Source of the DNA: VXNF01 sp964291305
GTDB taxonomy: Bacteria > Actinomycetota > Acidimicrobiia > Acidimicrobiales > CATQHL01
Direction: 5' to 3'
Assembly (NCBI GenBank): GCA_964291305.2
Contig: OZ219783.1
Coordinates: 620,001-684,000 of the forward strand
Length of the DNA stretch: 64,000 nt
Below are positions 51,522-59,631 of the stretch, one piece after another. Position 1 is the stretch's first letter. Each line of letters starts with the position of its first letter. The notes under the pieces were generated by a model that was not told the DNA's origin, did not search any database, and saw nothing but the letters and a program-made list of their open reading frames with translations. The translations under genes were made by a program, and so were the position numbers.

Positions 51522-52343
51522 TCAGGCTGCTTCTTGGGCTGCCGAGTCTCTGTCCAAGAGCAAGCCGCTGCTCTCAGTGATCTCGCTGATGCCCTGGAAC
51601 TCGGTTGGTACTTCCAACCCCTTGCGGGTGTACCACTCACGCACTAGCGCAGGGGCGTCCACCACTAGCCCGAGGTGCAGCGAGATGATCGTCAGCGCAG
51701 AATCCTCCACCTCTTGTGAGTACCCCGCCACAACATCGCGCGGCACTATCACGCGAAAGTCGCGGTTGGCGGCGTCGAATGCCGATGACAGCACGCAAGC
51801 GTCGGTGTATGTGCCGGTCAGCACCAGGTTGGGCACGTTGAGTTGGTGCAGCAGGAACTCCAGATCGGTGGGGTAGAAGGCCGAGAGGCGCTTCTTGGTG
51901 CGCACGTAGTAGTCGCCTTCTTCCTCCTCAACCAGGATGTCCAACCACTCGGTGCCCTCCCATGAGTGTTGATCCATTAGGGGGTTGGGGGGCAAGTACA
52001 ACTCATACATCGCCCGCCAGTTGGCCATGCGATTGTGGTGTCGCGAGTTCAGGTCGTCTATCCCGCCGTAACGCTGCCAGTGCTGAACGTGGATGATGGG
52101 AATGCCGATGGCCCTACAGGCGGCGTGGAACATGTTGTGCGCCGGGATGCGCCAGCGGGCGCGCGGCGCCGGACAAGTCAACTCCGCTTCAGGGCCGACA
52201 TGGCCGCGGTGCATGTCGATGCAGGCCACGGCGGTCTTCTCGGGGTCGAGCCACTTGTCGAACACGTCTGCGGAGTTGCTGGTGCCCGAAGGCAGCACCC
52301 GCTTCTCGCTGTTCTCCAGGTAGCAATACATCTCGGTTTTCAT
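51522..52343 (-). CDS. Isochorismatase-fold cysteine hydrolase (RutB-like amidohydrolase class)
   Basis: 273 aa from ATG 52343, with AAGGAGGCAACC ahead. Catalytic triad positions are Asp in 'AVACIDMHRGHVGP', a Lys in the 'YVRTKKRLSAFYPTDLEF' segment, and Cys in 'VLTGTYTDACVLSSAFDA'. The metal/His segment 'HVQHWQRYGG' is also present. This fold includes RutB (ureidoacrylate hydrolase of pyrimidine breakdown), N-carbamoylsarcosine amidase and nicotinamidase. The neighbours (RidA-type, molybdenum hydroxylase, nucleoside importer) match a carbamoyl or ureido hydrolase best, but the substrate is inference. Confidence 0.88.
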   Translation of the reverse strand: MKTEMYCYLENSEKRVLPSGTSNSADVFDKWLDPEKTAVACIDMHRGHVGPEAELTCPAPRARWRIPAHNMFHAACRAIGIPIIHVQHWQRYGGIDDLNSRHHNRMANWRAMYELYLPPNPLMDQHSWEGTEWLDILVEEEEGDYYVRTKKRLSAFYPTDLEFLLHQLNVPNLVLTGTYTDACVLSSAFDAANRDFRVIVPRDVVAGYSQEVEDSALTIISLHLGLVVDAPALVREWYTRKGLEVPTEFQGISEITESSGLLLDRDSAAQEAA

Positions 52344-52428
52344 GGTTGCCTCCTTGTTCTAGGCCTCTAGGTCGGATCCTGGTGACTGATGGTCTGTCTG
52401 GTCTGTCTGTGGCTGAAGGTTCGAGTCC

Positions 52429-53619
52429 TCAGCAGCCGATATCGGCAAGGTCGATCTTGCCGCCTATGCCCTCCTCGAGGCCCACTGGGTTGTCGCCCTT
52501 GGTCTCGTCAGGGATCTGGATCTCGCCGCTGCGGACCCGCGCTTCGAAGTCCTCGTAGATGGCCAGATCTTCGGCGGTCATCGCGGAGAGTGCGGGCTCT
52601 CGCAGGTCCGCTGCCCGAATGCCCGGCGTGTTGTAGGCGGTGAAGTCGTTGAACTTCTCAATCTCGCCGTTCAACCCGCGGCTCACCATGGTGTAAGCCA
52701 CCTCGTCGAGGCCGTGAAGCGAGGACGTCAAGATCACCTCGGGTGAGATGTGGTGGCTGTCGTAGTACGCCGGGATTACCCAAACCTGGCTGTCGGCTTC
52801 CCCAGCCGCATCGATGATGCCGAGCACGGCTTGGTCGGTGGCGGACTGAATTACGTCCACGCCGCCGGCGATCAAAGCCTGTGCCGCTGTCTTAGCGATT
52901 CCGGTGTCATCCCAAGTCTGGATGTACTCCTGGGTGAACTCAATGTCGGGGTTCACGCAGCGGGCGCCGAGGTGGAAGGTCTCCGGCTGGCGGGTTAGGG
53001 CCGGGAACGGGAAGCCGCCCAGCGCGCCGACATGGCCAGTCTCGGTAATAAGAGCGGCCAGCACACCACTGAAGAAGTTGGCGTGGTGCTGGGCCATGTC
53101 GATGAAGCAGAGGTTCTCCGGGCTGCCCTCTAGCAGTTCGGGCGTGGGATCCACGGGCGCAACGCACACCTGGGTTTCCGGGTAGGCCTCGGCCACCTGT
53201 GCTGCCGGGTCGGCCATGGCACCGTGGGCCATGATTATTAGGTGGTAGCCCTCGCTGGCATAGCTGAGGCCCTGCTGCAGATAGTCGTCCACCTCGTAGG
53301 CGTACTCGGTGGGCTCGATGTAAACGTCGGACCTTTCGCTCATTAGCTTCTCGGCGCCGTCCCACCAGGCGTTTGCCCAACTCTCGTCGTTGGAGAATCC
53401 GGGGAAGAGGATCACGGCCCAATAGGGGGGCTCTTCTTGCTCGGCTGGCTCCGGTGGCGGCGGTGGCTCTGGAGCCGGTTCCGGTGATGGTGCTGGCGCT
53501 GCCGGTTCTGGTGGTGGTGCCGCCGGGGTGTCATCGTCGTCACTGCCGCAGGCAGCGGCAATCAACGCCACACTCAGTAGCAGGCCAAACAGTTTGACCA
53601 CGGTGCGATAGTTCATCAT
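52429..53619 (-). CDS. BMP-family (basic membrane protein / nucleoside-binding) lipoprotein of an ABC importer
   Basis: I choose the first of two adjacent ATGs (53619 or 53616), behind AAGGAGGG; the frame stays open further up without a signal sequence. The 396-aa product has a lipobox 'VALIAAAC' and a long Pro/Ala/Glu linker ('PAPSPEPAPEPPPPPEPAEQ'), then the BMP domain: 'WAVILFPGFSNDESWANAWWDGAEKL', 'AQHHANFFSGVLAALITETGHVGALGGFPFP', 'GGVDVIQSATDQAVLGIIDAAGE'. PnrA/BmpA proteins bind purine nucleosides; other members bind different small compounds. It is the binding component for the two permeases just upstream and the double ATPase at the operon end. Confidence 0.9.
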   Translation of the reverse strand: MMNYRTVVKLFGLLLSVALIAAACGSDDDDTPAAPPPEPAAPAPSPEPAPEPPPPPEPAEQEEPPYWAVILFPGFSNDESWANAWWDGAEKLMSERSDVYIEPTEYAYEVDDYLQQGLSYASEGYHLIIMAHGAMADPAAQVAEAYPETQVCVAPVDPTPELLEGSPENLCFIDMAQHHANFFSGVLAALITETGHVGALGGFPFPALTRQPETFHLGARCVNPDIEFTQEYIQTWDDTGIAKTAAQALIAGGVDVIQSATDQAVLGIIDAAGEADSQVWVIPAYYDSHHISPEVILTSSLHGLDEVAYTMVSRGLNGEIEKFNDFTAYNTPGIRAADLREPALSAMTAEDLAIYEDFEARVRSGEIQIPDETKGDNPVGLEEGIGGKIDLADIGC

Positions 53620-53801
53620 CTTTCCCTCCTTGGTTGGATATGGCTTGAAATAGGGCCTCGGACCGCGCGTCCGGGCCAGATCGTAGATACGTAGCTGCGA
53701 CGTTGCAGAAAGTCTGGCGCTATGTCTGGTGCAATCTCTGGCGCATAGTAATTCGAGACTACGACACCGCTCCAAGTCGGACCTCTCACTAGCAGGTTTT
53801 G

Positions 53802-53846
53802 CATAGTCAGATCTCTCATAGACAGACCTCGCATAGTCAGACCTCT
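53802..53846. repeat. Three 15-bp tandem repeats between permease and BMP lipoprotein genes
   Basis: CATAGTCAGATCTCT, CATAGACAGACCTCG and CATAGTCAGACCTCT are contiguous at 53802-53846; a fourth, weaker AGTCGGACCTCTCA lies at 53775. They occupy the 225-base gap ahead of the BMP gene and touch the permease stop codon. Confidence 0.8.
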
Positions 53847-54774
53847 AGCGCGCTTCGGCTGCGGGCTCTCGCCAGGGGATCCCCACAGCAGCGGGGTAGC
53901 GCGATCCGCGGGATATGGCCACGGCGGCCACGGTGACGATATAGGGGAGCGCTAGCCAGATCTGATCTGGCACCGGATCGAAGAAGTCCACCAGCCCGGC
54001 AACGAACTGAAGGGCCTGACTTAGCCCAAACAGCCCGGCAATGGCAACCACCGCAAGCGGATTCCAGCGCGCTACCACAACCACCCCCAAGGCAATAAAG
54101 CCGCGCCCCGAGGTGAAGCCGGGGATAAAGCGACCTGAGGTAGACACCACCAGAGCCGCGCCGCCGAGTCCGGCCAGGGCGTTTGCCGCGATCACCGCGG
54201 CATAGCGCAGCCGCCAAACATCCAGGCCGGCGGAAGATGAGGCGTGGGGGCGCTCACCAGCGGCACGCACGTACAAGCCCCACCAAGTGCGCCGCAGGAT
54301 GTAGAAGATCACCACGGCCAGCAGGATCGAGATCCAGAAGAGGAAGTTCTGCTCGTTGATGACATCGCGTAGCTTGGGAATCCGTCCCAGCAGCGGGAAG
54401 GTCCACGGCGACAAGGTCGGCGCTGTGTTCCCGATGATTACCTGCGAGACCAGGATGCCTGTGAGTCCCAGAGCGAAGATGTTGAACAGCAGACCGGTCA
54501 CGATCTGATCGGTGCCCCGACGCACGTAAAGCGCTGACAACACGACCCCTGATGCGGCACCGGTGGCTGTGCCGGCTAGCACCGATAGCGCCACGCTGGT
54601 GGTGTTGACTCCCACGAGAGCGCAGATTGCCGCGCCGAACAACATGGTGCCCTCAATGCCCACGTTCAGCACGCCTGCCTGCTCGCTGATGGCCTCACCC
54701 AAAGCAGCCAGCAAAACAGGGACCATGAGGGCCAAGCCTGAGGAGAACAGCGTGATGATGACGACCTCGGTCAC
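53845..54774 (-). CDS. Nucleoside-type ABC importer permease 2 (BMP system)
   Basis: 309 aa, GTG start at 54774 (VTEVVIITLFSSGLALMVPV). Family marks are 'LLAALGEAISEQAGVLNVGIEGTMLFGA', 'GLYVRAAGERPHASSSAGLDVWRLRY' (coupling loop) and 'GFTSGRGFIALGVVVVARWNPLAV'. Eight or so hydrophobic spans fit the YufQ/NupC-type second permease. It starts 7 bases after the stop of permease 1, so the two are co-translated. A repeat-filled gap separates it from the BMP gene. Confidence 0.92.
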   Translation of the reverse strand: MTEVVIITLFSSGLALMVPVLLAALGEAISEQAGVLNVGIEGTMLFGAAICALVGVNTTSVALSVLAGTATGAASGVVLSALYVRRGTDQIVTGLLFNIFALGLTGILVSQVIIGNTAPTLSPWTFPLLGRIPKLRDVINEQNFLFWISILLAVVIFYILRRTWWGLYVRAAGERPHASSSAGLDVWRLRYAAVIAANALAGLGGAALVVSTSGRFIPGFTSGRGFIALGVVVVARWNPLAVVAIAGLFGLSQALQFVAGLVDFFDPVPDQIWLALPYIVTVAAVAISRGSRYPAAVGIPWREPAAEAR

Positions 54775-54781
54775 GGCTCCC

Positions 54782-55915
54782 CTAGTTCTGTGCGTAGCGG
54801 AACTTGATGGCCCCGGTGACCATCAGCGTGATGACGAACGTGGCGATAAGCACTTCACCGAACGAGGCCGAAATGCCAGCTGCGGCTTGCAGGCTATTGC
54901 TCCCGACACGCAGCGTCGAGAAGATGAACGCAGCCGGCAATACGGCCATGGGGTTCAGCCGGGCCAAAAGAGCCACGGCGATGCCGACATAGCCGTAGTT
55001 AGAGATCCATAGGTCTAGGGCCAGGTCGTGGTGAATGCCCCCAACCGTGACGGCGCCCGCTAGGCCGCCCGCCGCGCCGGCAGCTACAAACGACGACACG
55101 GTCACCAGACGGGTACGCACACCAGCTAAGCGGGCGGCCCGAGGGTTGGCGCCAATGGAGCGAATGGAGAAGCCGAGGGAGGTGCGGGTGATCAGCAGCC
55201 AGGCTGCTGCCGCCGCGGCCAAGGCGACGACGACGCTGATGTCAACTTTGGCCGACGCCCAGAAATCTGGGAATCGGGCGTTGTCGTGGATCTCCTGGCT
55301 CTGCAGTTGGGCATAAATCTCGGGCCAGGCCACGGTGACGACGTAGTTGGCAGCGAAGAACGCCAAGAAGTTCAACATCAGCGAGGTGACGATCTCGTTG
55401 ATACCAAAATAGGCCTTTAGCAGGCCCGGGACAGAGCCCCAGACCGCGCCAGCAGCCATGGCCCCGATGATCAGAATCAGCACGAAAAGTCCGTGAGAGG
55501 TGCCCTCGGGCAGCATGATTCCGAGGGTGACCGCAACGACCGCACCGGCGAACATCTGACCTTCTCCGCCTATGTTCCAGAGTCGGGCGGTAAAGGGAAT
55601 GGCCGCGGCTAAGCCGGTCAGGGTCAAGATAGTGGCGGTCATGATCGTCTGGCCCAAGAAGATCTGCTCGGCCAGTGAGTTATTGATGATGGTTTTGGCG
55701 ACAGTCCAAGGATTCCCGCCGAAGGCCACCACGATGACTGCCATTACGCCGATCGTGAGCAGGACCGAGCCGAGTATGTCACCGTGGCGAATGGCGGCCA
55801 GCACATCTAGGCGCGCCCAGCGAGAGCGCCCAGCAGTGGCCGCGCTTGCTGCTGTATTGACTTTCGTGCTTGCTTCCGTGCCGGCGGCGTTTTTGCCGCC
55901 GATCCCCTCGCTCAC
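54782..55915 (-). CDS. Nucleoside-type ABC importer permease 1 (BMP system)
   Basis: 377 aa, GTG start at 55915, first gene of the operon. After a polar N-terminal tail come 'ILTLTGLAAAIPFTARLWNIGGEGQMFAGAVVAVTLG', 'LKAYFGINEIVTSLMLNFLA' and 'LGFSIRSIGANPRAARLAGVRTRLV', the standard first permease of YufP/NupB type. The 'WNIGGEGQMFAGA' block is nearly invariant in the family. The promoter should lie in the 239-base gap shared with the divergent XRE-cupin regulator, a natural candidate for its control. Confidence 0.92.
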   Translation of the reverse strand: MSEGIGGKNAAGTEASTKVNTAASAATAGRSRWARLDVLAAIRHGDILGSVLLTIGVMAVIVVAFGGNPWTVAKTIINNSLAEQIFLGQTIMTATILTLTGLAAAIPFTARLWNIGGEGQMFAGAVVAVTLGIMLPEGTSHGLFVLILIIGAMAAGAVWGSVPGLLKAYFGINEIVTSLMLNFLAFFAANYVVTVAWPEIYAQLQSQEIHDNARFPDFWASAKVDISVVVALAAAAAAWLLITRTSLGFSIRSIGANPRAARLAGVRTRLVTVSSFVAAGAAGGLAGAVTVGGIHHDLALDLWISNYGYVGIAVALLARLNPMAVLPAAFIFSTLRVGSNSLQAAAGISASFGEVLIATFVITLMVTGAIKFRYAQN

Positions 55916-56154
55916 CCAGCCTCCTCGGCCTCGGTACCGGCGCTGTGACTCGTTTCACCGCTCGGTGCCAACGAGGCGACGATAGTCGTTTTTCCAGAGC
56001 CAGTTTCAATCGCGTGCGCCAACGTTTCAGCATTATCGAAAATGATCGTCGAATCGATCAGCAAATGGATCAGCAAAAATGCGGCTCTCAGCTGCGGTAG
56101 CTCCTGATGTTCACCCGGGTTCCGGCGCGGTACCATCGCAAAAGTGAGTACCCG

Positions 56155-56826
56155 ATGAGCACCCAAGCAGTTATGGGATCCAACTCTGAGTCTCCGGCCG
56201 GGCCTAAGCCCGACAGCATGCCGCGCCGGGGGGTGGTGACGACCGAGGATCACCTGCTTGAGCTGGGAAATCAGATCCGCGCCCTAAGGATGGAACAGGG
56301 TCTGACACTGCAGATGATCGCCGAGCGCACTGGTCTCAGCTCGTCGATGGTCTCAATGGTGGAGCGAGGACGCACCTCGCCGTCGATCGGCACGCTGATC
56401 GCCATCTCGTCGGCGCTGGGCGTGCACATGGCCGACTTATTCGAGCTGGACGTAGACGGACCACGAGACGTAGTGCAACGCTCCGCCGATCAACAGGTGG
56501 TCGAAACAGCCAACGGGGTGCTACGGCGACTTGTTCAGGTGGACCCGCGGCGAGGCCTCGAGTTGGTGATCAACGAGTACGAGCCCGGCACCGCCAGCGC
56601 CGTGCAAGTTACCCATCACGGCGGCTACGAATACGGCTTCTTGCTAGAAGGCACCCTGACCGTGGAACTGCAGAACGCCCAGCATTGTCTGGAGCCGGGC
56701 GACTCCATCGCCTTTGAATCCACCCGACCGCACCGGATCGTGAACGAGGGCAGCCAGCGGGCCCGCGCCGTGTGGGTCAACCTGTCCCCGCGCCCACAGT
56801 CGGTAGACGCCAGAAGAGACGACTAG
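56155..56826 (+). CDS. XRE-family transcriptional regulator with C-terminal cupin domain
   Basis: I place the start at ATG 56155 (STQAVMGSNSESPAGPKPD); the frame is open 16 codons earlier but those codons have no family look. The 223-aa protein has a helix-turn-helix ('LGNQIRALRMEQGLTLQMIAERTGLSSSMVSMVERGRTSPSIGTLIAISSALG', about residues 35-90) and a cupin_2 ligand domain ('VTHHGGYEYGFLLEGTLTVELQNAQHCLEPGDSIAFESTRPHRI', about 150-200). Regulators of this build sense a small ligand and commonly repress an adjacent catabolic or transport operon. It is divergent from the BMP importer operon and parallel to the SDR-cupin-hydrolase genes, so it likely controls both. Confidence 0.92.
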   Translation: MSTQAVMGSNSESPAGPKPDSMPRRGVVTTEDHLLELGNQIRALRMEQGLTLQMIAERTGLSSSMVSMVERGRTSPSIGTLIAISSALGVHMADLFELDVDGPRDVVQRSADQQVVETANGVLRRLVQVDPRRGLELVINEYEPGTASAVQVTHHGGYEYGFLLEGTLTVELQNAQHCLEPGDSIAFESTRPHRIVNEGSQRARAVWVNLSPRPQSVDARRDD

Positions 56827-56911
56827 ACGAGGCGAGTAGCTGCCTGGGGACCGAGGACGCCCGGGGGCTGAGCATTATCCAGCTAACTATCCAGCAGATC
56901 GGGAGGGTGCC

Positions 56912-57664
56912 ATGAGCCAGTCGCTTGTCGGTAGGACGGCTCTGGTGACCGGGGGCAACCGCGGTCTGGGCCGGGCCATGGCTCTAGCCATGGCGGAGGC
57001 GGGAGCCGACATAGTCATCTGGGGCCGGGACCAAACAGCGCTCGAACGCACCGCTGCAGAGGTGCGTTCCGCCGGTCGGGACTGTCTTGCCCAGACGGTA
57101 GAGGTGACCGACTCAGAGCAGGTCAACACGGCCGCGGCCGAGGCCTGGCAGCAGGCCGACGGTGTGGATGTGGCGTTCAACTCTGCGGGCGTGCTGCTCA
57201 TAGCTGCCGCCTCAGAGACCAGCGACGCCGACTGGGAGGCCGTGTTGGGCGCCAACCTGACGGGTGTTTTCTACTGCTGCCGCGCCGTAGGCGAACGCAT
57301 GCTGGCCCAGGGCAGGGGCAAGATCATCAACGTTGCCTCTAACTTCGGTTTACACGGAGGCGCCAACTGGTCTGCCTACTCGGCTAGCAAGGCTGGCGTC
57401 ATTGGACTCTCCAAGAGCCTTGCCTGGGAATGGGCGCCATCGGTGACGGTCAACGTGATTGCGCCGGGGGCGTTCTACACCGACATGAACAGCCACCTTC
57501 TGGACGTTCCGGAGATCATGGCTGCTGTGAAGGGAAATACGCCGCTGGGGCGGGTCGGTGACCCTGCCGAAATAGGGCCTCTGGCGGTAATGCTGGCCGG
57601 TCCGGGGTCGGACTTCATGACTGGTGCCGTCATTAGCATCGATGGTGGTGTTATCAAGCCTTGA
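56912..57664 (+). CDS. Short-chain dehydrogenase/reductase (SDR)
   Basis: 250 aa, classical SDR length. Cofactor motif 'TGGNRGLGRAMALAMAEAG' (TGxxxGxG), 'FNSAGVL' (NAG variant), catalytic Ser in 'INVASNFGLHGG', and Tyr/Lys in 'YSASKAG'. The C-terminal 'DPAEIGPLAVMLAGPGSDFMTGAVISIDGGV' is standard. It is preceded by GGGAGG before the ATG. It would oxidise or reduce an alcohol or ketone intermediate of the adjacent pathway; preference for NAD or NADP is not clear (Arg after the glycine motif is absent, Gly-Arg 'WGRD' at strand 2 suggests NADP). Confidence 0.93.
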   Translation: MSQSLVGRTALVTGGNRGLGRAMALAMAEAGADIVIWGRDQTALERTAAEVRSAGRDCLAQTVEVTDSEQVNTAAAEAWQQADGVDVAFNSAGVLLIAAASETSDADWEAVLGANLTGVFYCCRAVGERMLAQGRGKIINVASNFGLHGGANWSAYSASKAGVIGLSKSLAWEWAPSVTVNVIAPGAFYTDMNSHLLDVPEIMAAVKGNTPLGRVGDPAEIGPLAVMLAGPGSDFMTGAVISIDGGVIKP

Positions 57665-57766
57665 GAAAGGTGAAGCTCTGAGAGAAGTTGCGGGCCTGGT
57701 TCTGTTGCCCTGGCCAGCCAACCCGCAATCGCTGGCAACCTCTTGCAATCCAACCGGCGGCACCGG

Positions 57767-57794
57767 TGGTTACAGTCCTGTGGTTACAGTACTG
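57767..57794. repeat. 14-bp tandem duplication
   Basis: TGGTTACAGTCCTG (57767-57780) is followed directly by TGGTTACAGTACTG (57781-57794), one base different, in the untranslated gap before the first cupin gene. Confidence 0.85.
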
Positions 57795-57841
57795 TTCAAC
57801 CGGTTACACAGATCTTGAAGTCCCACTGGGGGAGAGGTTTG

Positions 57842-58222
57842 ATGAGCGAAAATCGGGTGCAGGTGTTGCGGGGTAGCGCTGAGGCCGTGCCGCTGCCTTT
57901 GATCGACTCCGGTGGCGAGGCCTTGGCGGTCGTATGGCCCGGCGTCGGGTCGCAGCACCGTTCGCTCCACCGCCTGCTGTTAGAACCCGGCGGGCGGACC
58001 GTCGAACTGCGACACCCCTCGGAGTCGGTGTACTACTTGCGCTCCGGGAGCGCCGCCGTGACCGACGGTGACAGCGGCGAACGACACCCTCTCATAGAGG
58101 GATCGATGGTGCACGTAGACCAGTCAACGGCGCATCAGTTCGAAGCTGGGGCCGAAGGCGCCGAGATCGTGGGGGGTCCATGTCCGCCCGACCCTTCTAT
58201 CTACGAGTCACTGGAGGCCTGA
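57842..58222 (+). CDS. Small cupin protein 1
   Basis: 126 aa from ATG 57842, after GGGGGAGAGG. One cupin barrel: 'LHRLLLEPGGRTVELRHPSESVYYLRSGSAAVTDGDSGERHPLIEGSMVHVDQSTAHQFEAG'. The metal-binding His/Glu pattern is partly kept (RHPSESVYY, then AHQF). It ends 'EIVGGPCPPDPSIYESLEA', a tail shared with the next gene, so the two are tandem paralogues. Function is unknown; single cupins in such operons may isomerise or bind a pathway intermediate. Two bases separate its stop from the start of the second cupin. Confidence 0.85.
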   Translation: MSENRVQVLRGSAEAVPLPLIDSGGEALAVVWPGVGSQHRSLHRLLLEPGGRTVELRHPSESVYYLRSGSAAVTDGDSGERHPLIEGSMVHVDQSTAHQFEAGAEGAEIVGGPCPPDPSIYESLEA

Positions 58223-58224
58223 CC

Positions 58225-58599
58225 ATGGCAGTGCGCGTTTTTCACCGCGACGAACCCGATCTGATGATGCCGATCATCTCCTCTGACGCCCGGCTGATCG
58301 TCTGGCCAGGCGTAGGGGCCGAGGTGGCGAATATGAACTACGTAGTGTTGGAGCCAGGCGAACAGAACGTCCCACATACCCATTCGGAGTCTGAAGACAC
58401 CATCTTCATCATCGAGGGAAAGGGGTCGGTCCAAGATCTCACCAACGATGTGCGTCTGGAGTTCGAGGCCGGCGACGCCGTGCACGTACCTGCTGGGGTA
58501 GAGCACGCCGTGTGTGCTGACCGTGACAGTCGCATCGTGAGCGTGGGGGGTCCCTGCCCGCCGGACCGCCACCTGCTGGCGCTGCTTGGCGTGGAGTGA
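58225..58599 (+). CDS. Small cupin protein 2
   Basis: 124 aa from ATG 58225, which follows the stop of cupin 1 after 2 bases and has GGAGG 10 bases upstream inside that gene. The barrel has a full metal site pattern: 'YVVLEPGEQNVPHTHSESEDTIFIIEGKGSVQD' (HxHxxxxE) and 'AVHVPAGVEHAV' (His). It ends 'IVSVGGPCPPDRHLLALLGVE'. It is better conserved than cupin 1 and could be the catalytic member, with cupin 1 structural; that is inference. Confidence 0.88.
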   Translation: MAVRVFHRDEPDLMMPIISSDARLIVWPGVGAEVANMNYVVLEPGEQNVPHTHSESEDTIFIIEGKGSVQDLTNDVRLEFEAGDAVHVPAGVEHAVCADRDSRIVSVGGPCPPDRHLLALLGVE

Positions 58600-58639
58600 G
58601 CCGGCGTTTGCACAAGCCAGACTTGCACAAGCCAGAACT

Positions 58640-59524
58640 GTGAACACCGTTCACGTGGGTTTGGCGCAGGTTGCCGCGCCTGCGGGAGACTCCCAGGGCA
58701 ACCGCCGACGCAGCATCGAGGCGGCGGCAGAGTTGTTTGAATGCGGCGCCGACATCGTGGTACTGCCTGAGCTGTGCGTGCCCTGGTACACGGCCGATCA
58801 AACCCAGCTAGAAGCCGAGGCCGAACCACTGGAAGGGCCGACCAGCGAAGCATGGCATGAAGTTGCTACTGCTCATAACGGCCTGATTGTCGGAGGATTC
58901 TGCGAGCGGGCCAGCGACGGGGCGCTGTACAACAGCGCAGTAGCCGTTAGCTCCGAAGGTGTCATTGGCCACTACCGCAAGCTGCACCTTTTCGACCGTG
59001 AGCAGCTCTCGTTCACGCCCGGCGATCTGGGATTGCCGACCTTTGCTACTCGCTTCGGCCAGTTGGGGATCTGTGTTTGCTACGACCTGCGGTTTGTGGA
59101 GGTGGTCAGGGCGCTGGCGCTTTCTGGCGCCGAATTGATCTGTGTGCCGACCGCGTGGATTGGGGGGTTCGATCGGCAGCTCAATGACCGTCAGCTACTC
59201 AATGACCGTCAGCTCGCGAACGGCGAGTTGATCCCCCACGCCCTGGGAGCCCTGCTGCAGGCGAACCTCTCGCAGGTATTCATCGCCTGTGCTTCTCAGG
59301 TGGGCGATTGCGGTGATCTGCACTTCTTGGGTTCGTCGATCTTGGCAGGGCCTTACGGAGAAGTGGTCGCCGGCCCGCTCGCCCGCCACCAAGACGAACT
59401 AGCGCTGGCCCGGGTAGATCTGACCGAAGTGTCCCGGGCGCAGGTGCGCGGTGAGCGGATTCGGCCACGCGCTGACCGTCGGACCGATGTCTACGGTGTG
59501 GCGCTGGGCACGCAGCGTCTGTAG
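58640..59524 (+). CDS. Carbon-nitrogen hydrolase (nitrilase superfamily)
   Basis: Start taken at GTG 58640 (NTVHVGLAQVAAPAGD); the frame is open upstream through a 15-bp duplication without family resemblance. The 294-aa product has the nitrilase triad: Glu44 (VLPELCVPW), Lys114 (HYRKLHLF) and Cys147 (GICVCYDLRF). This arrangement fits omega-amidase, N-carbamoyl-amino acid or beta-ureidopropionase-like amidases rather than true nitrilases. An exact-looking 18-base duplication (59180-59197 and 59198-59215) gives the doubled 'LNDRQ' segment. It lies between the cupins and the molybdenum hydroxylase operon and could hydrolyse the amide or carbamoyl product of ring opening. Confidence 0.9.
   Translation: MNTVHVGLAQVAAPAGDSQGNRRRSIEAAAELFECGADIVVLPELCVPWYTADQTQLEAEAEPLEGPTSEAWHEVATAHNGLIVGGFCERASDGALYNSAVAVSSEGVIGHYRKLHLFDREQLSFTPGDLGLPTFATRFGQLGICVCYDLRFVEVVRALALSGAELICVPTAWIGGFDRQLNDRQLLNDRQLANGELIPHALGALLQANLSQVFIACASQVGDCGDLHFLGSSILAGPYGEVVAGPLARHQDELALARVDLTEVSRAQVRGERIRPRADRRTDVYGVALGTQRL
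59180..59215 (+). repeat. 18-bp tandem duplication in the nitrilase-family gene
   Basis: CTCAATGACCGTCAGCTA and CTCAATGACCGTCAGCTC are adjacent at 59180-59197 and 59198-59215, one base different, adding six residues in a surface-loop region without frame loss. Confidence 0.9.
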
Positions 59525-59631
59525 CTCGGCCTGTAGATCGGAGGAGATGTGCCGCTAAAGATGCGCTCTATGAGCTGGGGGATGCGCAGGAAGATGAGGC
59601 AGGATGGCGATTCCCATGTGCTGGTGCCGCG

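Noticed and set aside
52415..52435. tRNA-like T-arm motif (GGTTCGAGTCC) on the plus strand
   Set aside because: No acceptor, D or anticodon stems can be formed around it, and it lies at the 3' end of the BMP gene.
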